Assembly: GCA_945883825.1 (NCBI GenBank)
Contig: CAMCYF010000016.1
Span: 1 to 53,062 of the forward strand
Origin: Chitinophaga pinensis
Lineage (GTDB): Bacteria > Bacteroidota > Bacteroidia > Flavobacteriales_D > Crocinitomicaceae
Direction: 5' to 3'
Length of the DNA stretch: 53,062 nt
Position 1 is the first letter of the stretch. Every line of letters starts with the position of its first letter. The position numbers and the translations under genes were made by a program. The notes under the pieces were generated by a model. The model was not told the origin of the DNA. It was given only the letters and a program-made list of their open reading frames with translations, and did not search any database. Positions 27,853 through 37,137 of the stretch are shown here, one piece after another.

Positions 27853-28625
27853 TGAAGAAAAAGATCGTTATAGATCAAATGCAACGAAGTGTTGAACTTA
27901 CTTTTCCACTAAAGCGTATTGTATCTCTTGTTCCTTCTCAAACCGAATTATTACATTATTTTGGACTAGAACAGGAAGTCGTAGCAATTACAAAGTTTTG
28001 TATTCATCCAAAGAATTGGTATGCTGAGAAACAACGAATTGGAGGGACTAAGAAATTAAATTTAGATCAAATTATTGCTTTAAAACCAGACTTAATAATT
28101 GGCAATAAAGAAGAAAATACAAAGGAAGATATTTCTATTTTGGAAAAGGTTGTTCCAGTTTGGATGAGTGATGTAAATACATTTGATACTGCTTTGGATT
28201 TTATTTTTGACATAGGATCACTTTTCGGAAAAATAGAAATTGCCAAAATTCTAAATACTGAAATTACAAGTAGATTTCAAAAATTAGAAACGATAGGTCA
28301 GGGCAGAAGTGTCTTGTATTTTATTTGGGATGAACCTGCTTACGTAGTTGGAAAAAATACTTTTATAGATGCGATGATTTCTAAAATTGGATTTACTAAC
28401 GTTTGTAAAGCAGACCGTTATCCTGCTTTAGCGGATTTAAAAAACATACATCCAGATTTTGTGTTTTTAAGTTCGGAGCCCTTTCCTTTTTCTGAAAATC
28501 ACAGCAAAAAATTCCAGGAATTATTTCCGTCATCCAAAGTGATTTTGGTAGATGGCGAGATGTTTTCATGGTATGGCTCTCGCATGTTGTTAGCAAGTGA
28601 TTATTTCAAGTCTTTTTTAATATAA
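27852..28625 (+). CDS. BtuF-like helical-backbone metal receptor, no signal peptide
   Basis: 257 residues matching the cobalamin/iron-siderophore-binding superfamily: RIVSLVPSQTELLHYFGLEQEVVAITKFCIHP, then LDQIIALKPDLIIGNKEEN, and a second lobe ending FSWYGSRML. There is no signal peptide or lipobox; the protein starts MKKKIVIDQMQRSVEL. This is unusual for a solute receptor and suggests a cytoplasmic ligand-binding role, or export by another route. It overlaps the preceding gene by one base and is followed two bases later by the DCC gene. No BtuC/D permease or ATPase is adjacent. Cobalamin is the most likely ligand by family, unproven. Confidence 0.82.
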   Translation: MKKKIVIDQMQRSVELTFPLKRIVSLVPSQTELLHYFGLEQEVVAITKFCIHPKNWYAEKQRIGGTKKLNLDQIIALKPDLIIGNKEENTKEDISILEKVVPVWMSDVNTFDTALDFIFDIGSLFGKIEIAKILNTEITSRFQKLETIGQGRSVLYFIWDEPAYVVGKNTFIDAMISKIGFTNVCKADRYPALADLKNIHPDFVFLSSEPFPFSENHSKKFQELFPSSKVILVDGEMFSWYGSRMLLASDYFKSFLI

Positions 28626-28627
28626 AT

Positions 28628-29023
28628 ATGCGCGACGAAAGACATATTCTTTTTTATGATGGCACTTGCGGAATCTGCAGTCGAAGTGTTCGTTTTATTT
28701 TAAAAAATGAATCTGTTGAAAGACTAAATTTTGCAGCACTTCAAAGTAATTTTTCAAGTGAATTCCTTCGTAATTTTGAAATTGAAAGCAGTAATTTAAC
28801 AACTCTCTATTTTTATTCTAAGGGAAATGTTTACTCAAAATCTCGCGCACTATTTGCCTTACTCCCTTTTTTAAAATGGTATTATTCTTTTTTTTATTTG
28901 GGATTTCTAATTCCTAGGTTTATTCTTGATTTTTTCTACGATATACTTGCAAAAAATAGAAAACGTTTTTTTTCTAGTACCTGTGAATTAAATATGTTTT
29001 CAAAAAGTAGATTTATTGCTTAA
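28628..29023 (+). CDS. DCC-family thiol-disulfide oxidoreductase (DUF393)
   Basis: 131 residues with the defining N-terminal YDGTCGICSRSV motif (DxxCxxC), a thioredoxin-like redox site, then FAALQS and a hydrophobic C-terminal half (FLKWYYSFFYLGFLIPRFILDFFYDIL) that may touch the membrane. Redox partner unknown. Two bases after the BtuF-like gene, so co-transcribed with it and cystathionine beta-synthase; a link to sulfur/thiol metabolism is an inference. Converges on kdsC with a 4-base gap. Confidence 0.88.
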   Translation: MRDERHILFYDGTCGICSRSVRFILKNESVERLNFAALQSNFSSEFLRNFEIESSNLTTLYFYSKGNVYSKSRALFALLPFLKWYYSFFYLGFLIPRFILDFFYDILAKNRKRFFSSTCELNMFSKSRFIA

Positions 29024-29027
29024 TTTT

Positions 29028-29546
29028 TTACCACTGAAACGCTTTTTCATCTAGCCATTTATCCTGAACGCGCATTGTTTGTTCAATAATATCTCTTACG
29101 CAGCATTTACCACCATCATAAGGTGATTGATAAGAAACAATCATTTTCACATCTATTGCAGCATCTTGTGGGCAGGTAGAAAGACCTACTTTTTTTAAAA
29201 CCGGTATATCTGGTAAATCATCTCCCATGTATAAAATTTCAGCATCCTTAAGTTTGAACCTCTTTTTGATGTCTTCGAAGCAAGTTAATTTTTCATGAAC
29301 AGATAAATGAACTTCAGTAACACCAAATTCCATGAGTCTTGTTCTTACTTCTTCAGAATTCCCACCAGAAATAATAAAAATATTGTAGCCCATTTTAGCT
29401 GCGTATTGCAAGGCATAGGCATCTTTAGAATGAATGGCGCGAACAATTTCATCTTTAAAAAGGTACACTTTTCCATCAGTCAAAACTCCATCAACATCAA
29501 AGATAAAAGTGCTAATAGTGTTTAATTTTTCTTTGTAGCTAATCAT
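29028..29546 (-). CDS. kdsC: 3-deoxy-D-manno-octulosonate 8-phosphate phosphatase (KdsC)
   Basis: 172 residues from the ATG at 29546; the next in-frame option upstream is a TTG at 29561. A C0-type HAD phosphatase with the KdsC signature FDVDGVLTDG, an SGGNSEEV motif, a conserved Lys in the HEKL region and GDDLPDIPVL for the second Asp pair. It removes phosphate from Kdo-8-P in LPS core synthesis. The gene overlaps the DUF2520 gene by 8 bases, so it is the third member of the secA transcript. No kdsA, kdsB or kdsD is nearby. Confidence 0.93.
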   Translation of the reverse strand: MISYKEKLNTISTFIFDVDGVLTDGKVYLFKDEIVRAIHSKDAYALQYAAKMGYNIFIISGGNSEEVRTRLMEFGVTEVHLSVHEKLTCFEDIKKRFKLKDAEILYMGDDLPDIPVLKKVGLSTCPQDAAIDVKMIVSYQSPYDGGKCCVRDIIEQTMRVQDKWLDEKAFQW

Positions 29547-30309
29547 TTTTATATGTTTCAATAATACTTTTTGTTAATAGCTTATATAGTTCTAAGCTTG
29601 TACCAGTCAATAAATGTTCATGTTCTGCAATAACTGATAAGTCCATTCTTCTAGCAGGCCCAGTTTGTGCGTTTTTTGCTCCTAATTCCTGAATTTTTGA
29701 AAAGGTTTCATTGAGAATTGGCTTAAACAGCTCCCAATCTAGATGATTTTTTTGCGCTTGCTGTTGGGCAATATAAACGATGTGATTTGCGAAATTATTA
29801 ACAATCACAGCTGATAAATGAATTAATTTCCGCTGTTCTGAATTACTAAATTGAAAGGAGAAATCAAGTTTTTCGCAGAGTTCTGAAAGTAAGCCAAGAA
29901 GGTGAATATTCTTTGCTTCAAGAAGAATTGGAATTTGATAAACTTCTAGCGTTCTATTCTCTGTAAATGTTTGAAGGGGGTAAAAAACCCCACAATTTGG
30001 GTGATTTATTTCTGCCAAGTCAATCGAGCCAGCAGTATATGCGATAAATTGCTTTTCTGGAAAGGAATTAATAATATTTACAACAGAATCATCATTTGTA
30101 GCTACAAGAATTAAATCTGCTTGAAGTTCCAGGTAGTTTTCTGTATAATGACAATTTAGTTTATTTGCTAAAGGAATTCCGGTCTCATTATTTCGACTAG
30201 AAACAGCAAAAACTTCAATGCCTTTTTCATAAAACAAGGAGCCAAGGGTATTTGCAACTTTGCCAGAGCCAATTATTGCAATTGTTTTAATGTCGTATAT
30301 AGACATCAT
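29539..30309 (-). CDS. Rossmann-fold / DUF2520 protein
   Basis: 256 residues from the ATG at 30309, which overlaps the secA stop by four bases (ATGA); an ATG at 30321 would overlap further. The N-terminal NAD(P)-type Rossmann domain has IAIIGSGKVANTLG and ILVATNDDSV. The C-terminal helical DUF2520 domain has HLSAVIVNNFANHIVYIA and TGPARRMDLSVI. It resembles F420-reductase/ProC-like or 6-phosphogluconate-dehydrogenase-type folds, but the substrate is unknown. The position between secA and kdsC, overlapping both, is typical of its Flavobacteria neighbourhood as I recall it. Confidence 0.88.
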   Translation of the reverse strand: MMSIYDIKTIAIIGSGKVANTLGSLFYEKGIEVFAVSSRNNETGIPLANKLNCHYTENYLELQADLILVATNDDSVVNIINSFPEKQFIAYTAGSIDLAEINHPNCGVFYPLQTFTENRTLEVYQIPILLEAKNIHLLGLLSELCEKLDFSFQFSNSEQRKLIHLSAVIVNNFANHIVYIAQQQAQKNHLDWELFKPILNETFSKIQELGAKNAQTGPARRMDLSVIAEHEHLLTGTSLELYKLLTKSIIETYKND

Positions 30310-33300
30310 TTTCCATGACATTGCTTATATTTCTTTCCGCTTCCGCAAGGACAAGTATCGTTCCTCCCAACTTTTGGATCTACAACAATTGGTTGTTTTT
30401 TTTCTTGTTGAGGCATCGAATTTTCAATTGCTTGCTGAAAACCTTGTCTTCCTTGAAATTGAGGAAGAGGAGTGGAAGAAGTGCGATCAGAATTCGTTTG
30501 AGATTTTTCGTAATTACTTTGTTTTTCGTCCTGATTGGTACTTTTAAGTTGCTGTTCAATAGGAATATCCATGCGCATCAATAAATCTACAGCCTCTTCA
30601 TTTAAACGATTCATCATCGACTTAAACAATTCATACGACTCAAGTTTATAGACTACAAGCGGATCTTTTTGCTCATATGTGGCGTTGTTTACAGCAGATC
30701 TCAAATCATCCATTTCTCGCAAATGTTCTTTCCACTCATCATCAATTTTTGAAAGGATAATATTTTTTTCAAAAGATTTAGAGATGATTTTACCTTGAGT
30801 AGAATAGGCATCTTCTAGGTTAACAATCAACTCCATTTCTCTTCTGCCATCACTTAACGGAAATACAATATTTTTGTATTTATTTGACATTGTTTCATAG
30901 ACATGTTTTATTTGTGGAAGTGCTTTAGCTGCTATTTTATCACACTTTCTATCGTATTGTTCTCGCATTCCTTGGTACACTTTATCGACTAATAGCCCTT
31001 TATCCATACTCAAGAATTCAGCTTCATCTATTGGGGAATCAATACCTATCAGTCGAACTAATTCCAATTCAAAATCCTGAAAAGTTCCTTGTCCGTTAAA
31101 TGAAACAACGGAACTACAAAGCTCATAAAACATATTGTCAACATCAATATCCATTCGATCTCCGAAGAGAGCATTTTTGCGTTTCTTGTATATTTTTACT
31201 CTTTGTGCATTCATTACATCGTCGTATTCAAGTAGACGTTTACGCATTCCAAAGTTGTTTTCTTCGACCTTTTTCTGAGCTCGTTCTATAGATTTTGAAA
31301 CCATTCCATGAGAAATAACTTCACCCTCTTGTAAGCCCATTCTATCCATTAATTTAGCAATTCGTTCAGAGCCAAATTTTCGCATTAAATCATCTTCAAG
31401 TGAAACAAAAAAGCGAGATGAACCCGGATCTCCTTGTCGACCAGCTCGACCTCTTAATTGTCTGTCTACTCGTCTTGAATCATGTCTTTCAGTTCCAATA
31501 ATTGCTAATCCGCCCGCTTCTTTCACACCTTCACCAAGTTTGATGTCTGTACCACGTCCTGCCATATTTGTAGCAATTGTAACAGCTCCTGGTAGTCCAG
31601 CATTAGCAACAATTTCCGCTTCTTTTTGGTGGTATTTTGCGTTTAGAACTTGGTGTTGAATTTTCTTCATTTGGAGCATTCTACTTACCAATTCAGATAT
31701 TTCAACTGTTGTTGTGCCAACTAAAACGGGTCTTCCAGCAGCTACAAGAACTTCAATTTCCTCAATTACGGCATTGTACTTTTCGCGAGCAGTTTTATAA
31801 ACAAAATCATCTTGATCTTTTCTAGTTACAGGGCGATTTGGGGGAACTACAATTACATCTAATTTGTAAATATCCCAAAATTCCTTTGCTTCAGTTTCAG
31901 CTGTACCTGTCATTCCAGCAAGCTTATGGTACATTCTAAAATAATTTTGTAGTGTAACAGTTGCATAGGTTTGTGTTGCAGCTTCAACCTGAACATTTTC
32001 TTTCGCTTCGATTGCTTGGTGAAGACCATCAGAATACCTTCTTCCCTCCAATATCCTACCAGTAGATTCATCTACAATTTTAACTTTTCCATCTAAAAGA
32101 ACATATTCTACTTCTTTTTCAAAAAGTGTGTAGGCTTTTAATAACTGACTAACAGAATGAATACGTTCAGATTTTATAGAATATTCGCGCACCAAAGCAT
32201 CTTTTATTTCAAGGTATTTTTCTTTATCTAAATTTTGTTTTTGAAGTCCCGCAATTTCTGCCCCAATATCAGGCATAATAAAGAAATTTCTGTCTTCAGA
32301 ACCCGAAACAAGATCAATTCCTTGGTCTGTTAATTCAATAGTATTATTCTTTTCATCAATTACGAAAAACAAATCTTTATCGATTTTTTTCATTTGTTTT
32401 CCTTGTTCCTGCATGTAAAAATTTTCTGTTTTCTGCAAATGGACTCTGATTCCTGGCTCAGATAAGAATTTTATGAGTGTTCTGTTTTTTGGTAAACCTC
32501 TAAAAGCACGCAACAAGGCAATTCCACCATCTTCAAGCATCTTTTTTGCTTCATTTTTATCTTCAGGTGGCGTATTTATAACTGTCAATAATTTTTTTGC
32601 TTCGATAAGACATTGTTGCACATACTGTTTTTGTGCTGCTACAACTTTTTCAATTCTTGGTTTCAGTTCATGAAACTCATGCTCATCTCCTTTTGGCGTT
32701 GGTCCAGATATAATTAAGGGAGTACGAGCATCATCAACTAATACTGAATCGACCTCATCAACAATTGCATAATGGTGTTTTCTTTGAACTAAATCATCAA
32801 TATGTCCGGCCATGTTATCTCTTAAATAATCAAAGCCAAACTCATTATTTGTACCAAAGGTTATGTCAGCTGCATAAGCATTTCTTCGTGCGCTAGAATT
32901 TGGTTGATGCTTGTCTATACAATCAACAGTAAGGCCGTGAAATTGATAAATTGGCCCCATCCATTCAGAGTCGCGTTTTGCTAGATAATCATTAACTGTT
33001 ACAATGTGAACACCTTTACCAGCTAGAGCATTTAAGTATACAGGTAAAGTTGCGACTAGCGTTTTTCCTTCACCTGTTTGCATTTCTGCTATGTTTCCTT
33101 TATGAAGACAAGCACCTCCCATGAATTGCACATCGTAATGCACCATGTTCCAGACAATTTTAGTTCCTACTGCCGACCATTCATTGTGCCAAATGGCTTG
33201 ATCACCTTTTATTGTTATCCCGTCTTTTTTTACAGCTAATTCACGATCAAAGTCAGTTGCAGAAACTATTAGCTGACCATTATTAGACCATCTGAAAGCA

Positions 33301-33653
33301 GTTTCTTTGACAACTGCAAATGCTTCGGGAAGTATTTTGAGCAGACTTAATTCAATCTGTTCATCGATTGCTTTTTCAAGTTTATCTATTTTATCAAATA
33401 AATCTTCTTTGTTTTCTATTGCTGTATTTATATCGTCAGCTTCTTTTCGCAACTCAGAAATTTCATTTTCGAGACTTAATTTCTCTTTTTGAATTAAATC
33501 TTTAAAATGTCTGGTCTTTTCTCTCAACTCGTCATCACTCAAATTCTTTATCTGAGCATTAAAACCAAGTGCCTCTTCAACATATGGCCAATAAAACTTT
33601 TTATCTTTTGTATTTTTGTCGCCAAAAATTTTTTTTAGTAGGTCCCCAATCAT
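30306..33653 (-). CDS. secA: Protein translocase ATPase SecA
   Basis: 1115 residues, longer than E. coli SecA (about 900). Walker A is MQTGEGKT (191-198), Walker B/DEVD is VDEVDSVLVDDARTPLIISG, and helicase motifs include TNMAGRGTDIKLG and RQLRGRAGRQGDPGSS. The C-terminus is the zinc-binding SecB/phospholipid tail CPCGSGKKYKQCHGK. A charged coiled insertion lies at about residues 55-110 relative to E. coli, and another around 330-420, both common in Bacteroidota. First gene of an overlapping secA-DUF2520-kdsC transcript with a -7 element at 33676. Confidence 0.98.
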   Translation of the reverse strand: MIGDLLKKIFGDKNTKDKKFYWPYVEEALGFNAQIKNLSDDELREKTRHFKDLIQKEKLSLENEISELRKEADDINTAIENKEDLFDKIDKLEKAIDEQIELSLLKILPEAFAVVKETAFRWSNNGQLIVSATDFDRELAVKKDGITIKGDQAIWHNEWSAVGTKIVWNMVHYDVQFMGGACLHKGNIAEMQTGEGKTLVATLPVYLNALAGKGVHIVTVNDYLAKRDSEWMGPIYQFHGLTVDCIDKHQPNSSARRNAYAADITFGTNNEFGFDYLRDNMAGHIDDLVQRKHHYAIVDEVDSVLVDDARTPLIISGPTPKGDEHEFHELKPRIEKVVAAQKQYVQQCLIEAKKLLTVINTPPEDKNEAKKMLEDGGIALLRAFRGLPKNRTLIKFLSEPGIRVHLQKTENFYMQEQGKQMKKIDKDLFFVIDEKNNTIELTDQGIDLVSGSEDRNFFIMPDIGAEIAGLQKQNLDKEKYLEIKDALVREYSIKSERIHSVSQLLKAYTLFEKEVEYVLLDGKVKIVDESTGRILEGRRYSDGLHQAIEAKENVQVEAATQTYATVTLQNYFRMYHKLAGMTGTAETEAKEFWDIYKLDVIVVPPNRPVTRKDQDDFVYKTAREKYNAVIEEIEVLVAAGRPVLVGTTTVEISELVSRMLQMKKIQHQVLNAKYHQKEAEIVANAGLPGAVTIATNMAGRGTDIKLGEGVKEAGGLAIIGTERHDSRRVDRQLRGRAGRQGDPGSSRFFVSLEDDLMRKFGSERIAKLMDRMGLQEGEVISHGMVSKSIERAQKKVEENNFGMRKRLLEYDDVMNAQRVKIYKKRKNALFGDRMDIDVDNMFYELCSSVVSFNGQGTFQDFELELVRLIGIDSPIDEAEFLSMDKGLLVDKVYQGMREQYDRKCDKIAAKALPQIKHVYETMSNKYKNIVFPLSDGRREMELIVNLEDAYSTQGKIISKSFEKNIILSKIDDEWKEHLREMDDLRSAVNNATYEQKDPLVVYKLESYELFKSMMNRLNEEAVDLLMRMDIPIEQQLKSTNQDEKQSNYEKSQTNSDRTSSTPLPQFQGRQGFQQAIENSMPQQEKKQPIVVDPKVGRNDTCPCGSGKKYKQCHGK

Positions 33654-33675
33654 TAACTTGATATTTTACAAGCAT

Positions 33676-33683
33676 CAAAGTTA
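33676..33683 (-). promoter_or_regulatory. -7 promoter element (TAACTTTG, minus strand)
   Basis: Minus-strand TAACTTTG ends 22 bases before the secA start at 33653; likely promoter of the secA operon. Confidence 0.55.
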
Positions 33684-33830
33684 AGCTTTATATAGTTAAT
33701 TTGTTTTGTTTCTCTTAACTATCTTGTATTTTTTTTTAATACCATATTTCACTCTTAATTTGAAAGCTTGTCAAGAAGTTTTGTTAATTATTTCTTCATG
33801 TATTTCTATACCAAGCAAGCGAATTAAATT

Positions 33831-33838
33831 TATCTTTG
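33831..33838 (+). promoter_or_regulatory. -7 promoter element (TATCTTTG) directly before guaA
   Basis: TATCTTTG exactly matches TAnnTTTG and ends four bases before the first guaA ATG (33843) and 13 before the in-frame ATG at 33852, implying a leaderless or very short-leader mRNA. Confidence 0.6.
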
Positions 33839-33842
33839 TAGC

Positions 33843-35375
33843 ATGCATGAAATGATATTAATCTTAGATTTTGGTTCACAGTATACACAGTTAATTGCTA
33901 GAAGGATTCGTGAATTAAATGTGTATTGCGAAATTCACCCCTGGAATAAAATACCAAAAATTGAATCAAATGTTAAAGGTGTAATTCTTTCAGGCAGCCC
34001 ATTTTCTGTCAGAGATGCTTCCTCTCCTCTTCCAGATTTGTCAGAAATAAAAGGAAAAACCCCTCTTTTAGGTGTTTGTTTCGGAGCACAATTTTTGGCG
34101 CATCATTTCGGCGGAGAGGTGTTACCATCTTCTACACGTGAATACGGGCGTGCAAATCTTTCTTTTGTTGATTCAAACAATATTTTAACAAAAGGAATGT
34201 CCAATGATTCACAAGTTTGGATGTCACACGGAGATACAATTGCTCGAATACCTTCCAATTATTCAATTATTTCAAGCACAAAGGATGTTGAGATTGCTGG
34301 ATATGCTGTTAATGATGAGCAAACATTCGGCATACAATTTCATCCTGAGGTTTATCATACTAGCGAAGGAAAATTATTACTTTCTAATTTTATAGTTTCT
34401 ATTTGTAAGTGTAGCTGTGATTGGACGCCTGATTCATTTGTAGAAGAAACTATTAAAGACTTACAAACTAAACTTGGTAATGATAAAGTTATTTTGGGTT
34501 TATCTGGAGGTGTTGATTCTACTGTAGCAGCAATTTTGTTACACAAGGCTATTGGTGAGAATCTTCATTGTATTTTCGTTGATAATGGGCTTTTGCGTAA
34601 AGATGAATTTGAAACAGTTCTAGATTCTTACAAAGGAATGGGTCTAAATATTAAGGGAATAGGTGCTGCTGATAAGTTTTACAAAGAACTTAAAGGTCTA
34701 ACTGATCCCGAATTGAAAAGAAAAGCAATAGGCAAAGTATTTATAGAAGTTTTTGATGAAGAATCAAAAAAGGTTAGTGGTGCAAAATGGCTCGGACAAG
34801 GTACAATTTACCCTGATGTAATTGAGTCAATTTCTGGCACGGGTGGCCCTTCTCAAACTATAAAATCTCACCATAATGTTGGAGGTTTACCAGATTACAT
34901 GAAATTACAAGTTGTTGAACCATTACGTTTACTTTTTAAAGATGAAGTTAGGAGAATTGGACGATCTTTAAAAATTGACAATAAACTTTTGGAACGTCAT
35001 CCTTTTCCTGGACCAGGTTTAGGAATCAGAATACTTGGCGAGGTTAGTTTGGAAAAAGTAAGGATTCTCCAAGAAGTTGATGCAATTTTTGTCAATGGCT
35101 TAAAAGAAGATGGATTGTATGACACTGTTTGGCAAGCCGGAGCAATCTTTTTACCAATTCAATCTGTTGGTGTGATGGGCGATGAGCGAACTTATGAAAA
35201 TGCGATTGCACTTAGAGCTGTTTCTTCAACTGATGGAATGACAGCTGATTGGTGTCATTTACCCTATGAATTCTTAGCTAAAATATCAAATAAAATTATT
35301 AATCAGGTTAAAGGAATAAATAGGGTAACCTATGACATTAGTTCAAAGCCACCTGCGACAATAGAATGGGAATAA
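33843..35375 (+). CDS. guaA: GMP synthase (glutamine-hydrolysing)
   Basis: 510 residues. The class I glutamine amidotransferase domain has nucleophile C79 (LGVCFGAQ) and H167/E169 (QFHPEVYH). The ATP-pyrophosphatase domain has P-loop SGGVDS (221-226), and the C-terminal dimerisation domain ends in [17 protein letters not shown]. Converts XMP to GMP using glutamine and ATP. In-frame ATGs at 33843 and 33852 both precede [12 protein letters not shown]; given the -7 element position the second would leave a short leader. Followed 10 bases later by the LysM gene, so probably co-transcribed with it. Confidence 0.98.
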   Translation: MHEMILILDFGSQYTQLIARRIRELNVYCEIHPWNKIPKIESNVKGVILSGSPFSVRDASSPLPDLSEIKGKTPLLGVCFGAQFLAHHFGGEVLPSSTREYGRANLSFVDSNNILTKGMSNDSQVWMSHGDTIARIPSNYSIISSTKDVEIAGYAVNDEQTFGIQFHPEVYHTSEGKLLLSNFIVSICKCSCDWTPDSFVEETIKDLQTKLGNDKVILGLSGGVDSTVAAILLHKAIGENLHCIFVDNGLLRKDEFETVLDSYKGMGLNIKGIGAADKFYKELKGLTDPELKRKAIGKVFIEVFDEESKKVSGAKWLGQGTIYPDVIESISGTGGPSQTIKSHHNVGGLPDYMKLQVVEPLRLLFKDEVRRIGRSLKIDNKLLERHPFPGPGLGIRILGEVSLEKVRILQEVDAIFVNGLKEDGLYDTVWQAGAIFLPIQSVGVMGDERTYENAIALRAVSSTDGMTADWCHLPYEFLAKISNKIINQVKGINRVTYDISSKPPATIEWE

Positions 35376-35385
35376 TATAAAGATC

Positions 35386-37137
35386 ATGAAAACTACTTTT
35401 ATTTATTTTTCTCTATGTGTTTTCTTCTTTAGCAGTTTAATTGCTCAGCAATATGTTCCAGTTACATTTATTAAAGGAAATTATTTTTACAATCATAAGG
35501 TAATTAAAGGTAATTCACTTTTTGATCTTCAGCAAATGTATTCATGCCCTGCCGAAGATATTTTAAATGCTAATGAAGGAATCGAAAGGGGGCTTGATGC
35601 AGGTGAAATAGTTTTTATTCCTGTTCATAAAAAAACAATAACTCATATTGTCATTGCAAATGAAAGCATTTCCTCTTTATCGCGCTTATTTTCTGTCCCT
35701 ATTGATTCTATCATAAAATATAATCCAAATTCTGAAATCCAATTAAAAATAGGCCAAAAATTAAGTATAAAAGATGCAATTATTCCAATTTTAAATGAAA
35801 TATCTAACAATGGTGAAGAAAATATAAATGACCTATCTACTATAAAATTTAGACCCTCTCCAAGATCAAATTTATTGAATAATGACTTGTTTGTTTTACA
35901 CGAAGTTCAGGATCAAGAAACACTTTATACAATATCGAAACGTTACATGGTTTCAATAGATAATTTAAAAGAGTTAAATAATTTAAAAAAGAGTAAAATA
36001 TCTCCTGATGATGTATTAAAAATTAAATTAAAACAGGAAACTAAAGGAGATATAGACCAACGAAAAGTTCCACTTTTACAGGAAACAGAAACTATTCAAT
36101 TCCCCTCATTAAAGGATAAAAAATCTTTGTCAGTTGCTTTATTTCTTCCTTTTAATTTAGATTCTCAGACAGATGGAAAAAAATCTACATCCAATGCAGC
36201 CATTGAGTATTATATGGGGGCAAAATTAGCAATTGATTCTTTAAGTGATTTAGGTTTTAAAGCAGAATTTTTTATTTACGATTACTTTGATAAAACTAAA
36301 AGTTTGCAAACTATTTTAGAACAAAAATCCTTTCTTGCAATGGATATAATAATTGCACCTCTTCATCAAAAAGAAGCAGAAATTGTTGCTGAATGGGCTT
36401 TAAAGAATAATGTCAAAATGATTTATTCTGTTACTTTTTCAAACTTTTTATTTGAAAATAAAAATGCGTATGCAATGGTTACGAATAACAATATTCTTCT
36501 TGAAAAACTTGCTAAAGAATTGATAAGAACTAAAAAAGACCAACAACTTGTTCTGGTGAAAAGTGGAAATGCTGCAGATGATTTAATGTACCAACATTTT
36601 TTATCAGCATTTCGAGCTGAAGTTGCCTTAGGATATAATTCAAAAATAATTGAAGCTAACTATGATAATTATAAACTTTTCACTAAAAATGGTCGTTCAA
36701 CATGCTTTATTTTTTTATCAAACGAAAAAGAAAAAGTAATCAACCTTTTAATTCATTGTAAAGAAAATGAATTATTTCAAGTTGTAGGATTAAAAGAATG
36801 GGTTGATTTTAAAGAAGTTAATGGTGAAATAAAAAATAAATTTTCTTTTTATTATATGGCGCCTAGTTATTTTTCATACAATGATCCTACATTAAAAATA
36901 TTTCATAAGCTTTATAGAAAAAAATATAACGTAGATTTGACAAAAATGGCTTGTCTCGGTTATGATGTAGTTTATAATGCATGTAAGTATTTTATGACAG
37001 ATAAAGTAGCTTCAACGGGACTGATTAGTAATTTTTCATTTGTTGAAAACCCTGATGGAAAAGGGTTTCAAAATACAGGGTGCTTCCTTCTTATGTTTGA
37101 AGATTTTGAGTCTAAAATTTCATCTCCAAATGAATAA
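35386..37137 (+). CDS. LysM / type-1 periplasmic-binding fusion protein
   Basis: 583 residues. Signal peptide (VFFFSSLIAQ, about residue 21), then three LysM-like modules: VIKGNSLFDLQQMYSCPAEDILNAN, IANESISSLSRLFSVPIDSIIKYNP and HEVQDQETLYTISKRYMVSIDNLKELN, at about 38-80, 85-128 and 165-215. From about 240 to the end is a type-1 periplasmic-binding (Leu/Ile/Val-receptor-like) fold beginning VALFLPFNLD. LysM suggests peptidoglycan binding; the C-terminal lobe may sense a small ligand or act as a structural module. It overlaps hemF by 8 bases. The function of this Flavobacteria family is not established. Confidence 0.88.
   Translation: MKTTFIYFSLCVFFFSSLIAQQYVPVTFIKGNYFYNHKVIKGNSLFDLQQMYSCPAEDILNANEGIERGLDAGEIVFIPVHKKTITHIVIANESISSLSRLFSVPIDSIIKYNPNSEIQLKIGQKLSIKDAIIPILNEISNNGEENINDLSTIKFRPSPRSNLLNNDLFVLHEVQDQETLYTISKRYMVSIDNLKELNNLKKSKISPDDVLKIKLKQETKGDIDQRKVPLLQETETIQFPSLKDKKSLSVALFLPFNLDSQTDGKKSTSNAAIEYYMGAKLAIDSLSDLGFKAEFFIYDYFDKTKSLQTILEQKSFLAMDIIIAPLHQKEAEIVAEWALKNNVKMIYSVTFSNFLFENKNAYAMVTNNNILLEKLAKELIRTKKDQQLVLVKSGNAADDLMYQHFLSAFRAEVALGYNSKIIEANYDNYKLFTKNGRSTCFIFLSNEKEKVINLLIHCKENELFQVVGLKEWVDFKEVNGEIKNKFSFYYMAPSYFSYNDPTLKIFHKLYRKKYNVDLTKMACLGYDVVYNACKYFMTDKVASTGLISNFSFVENPDGKGFQNTGCFLLMFEDFESKISSPNE

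Noticed and set aside
27700..27900. Cobalamin riboswitch near the BtuF-like gene
   Set aside because: The gene overlaps the preceding one, so there is no leader; no B12-box-like sequence was seen there or before icmF.
37040..37129. Upstream start for hemF
   Set aside because: The extra 30 residues are an off-frame shadow of the LysM gene; starting at 37130 gives the normal HemF length.
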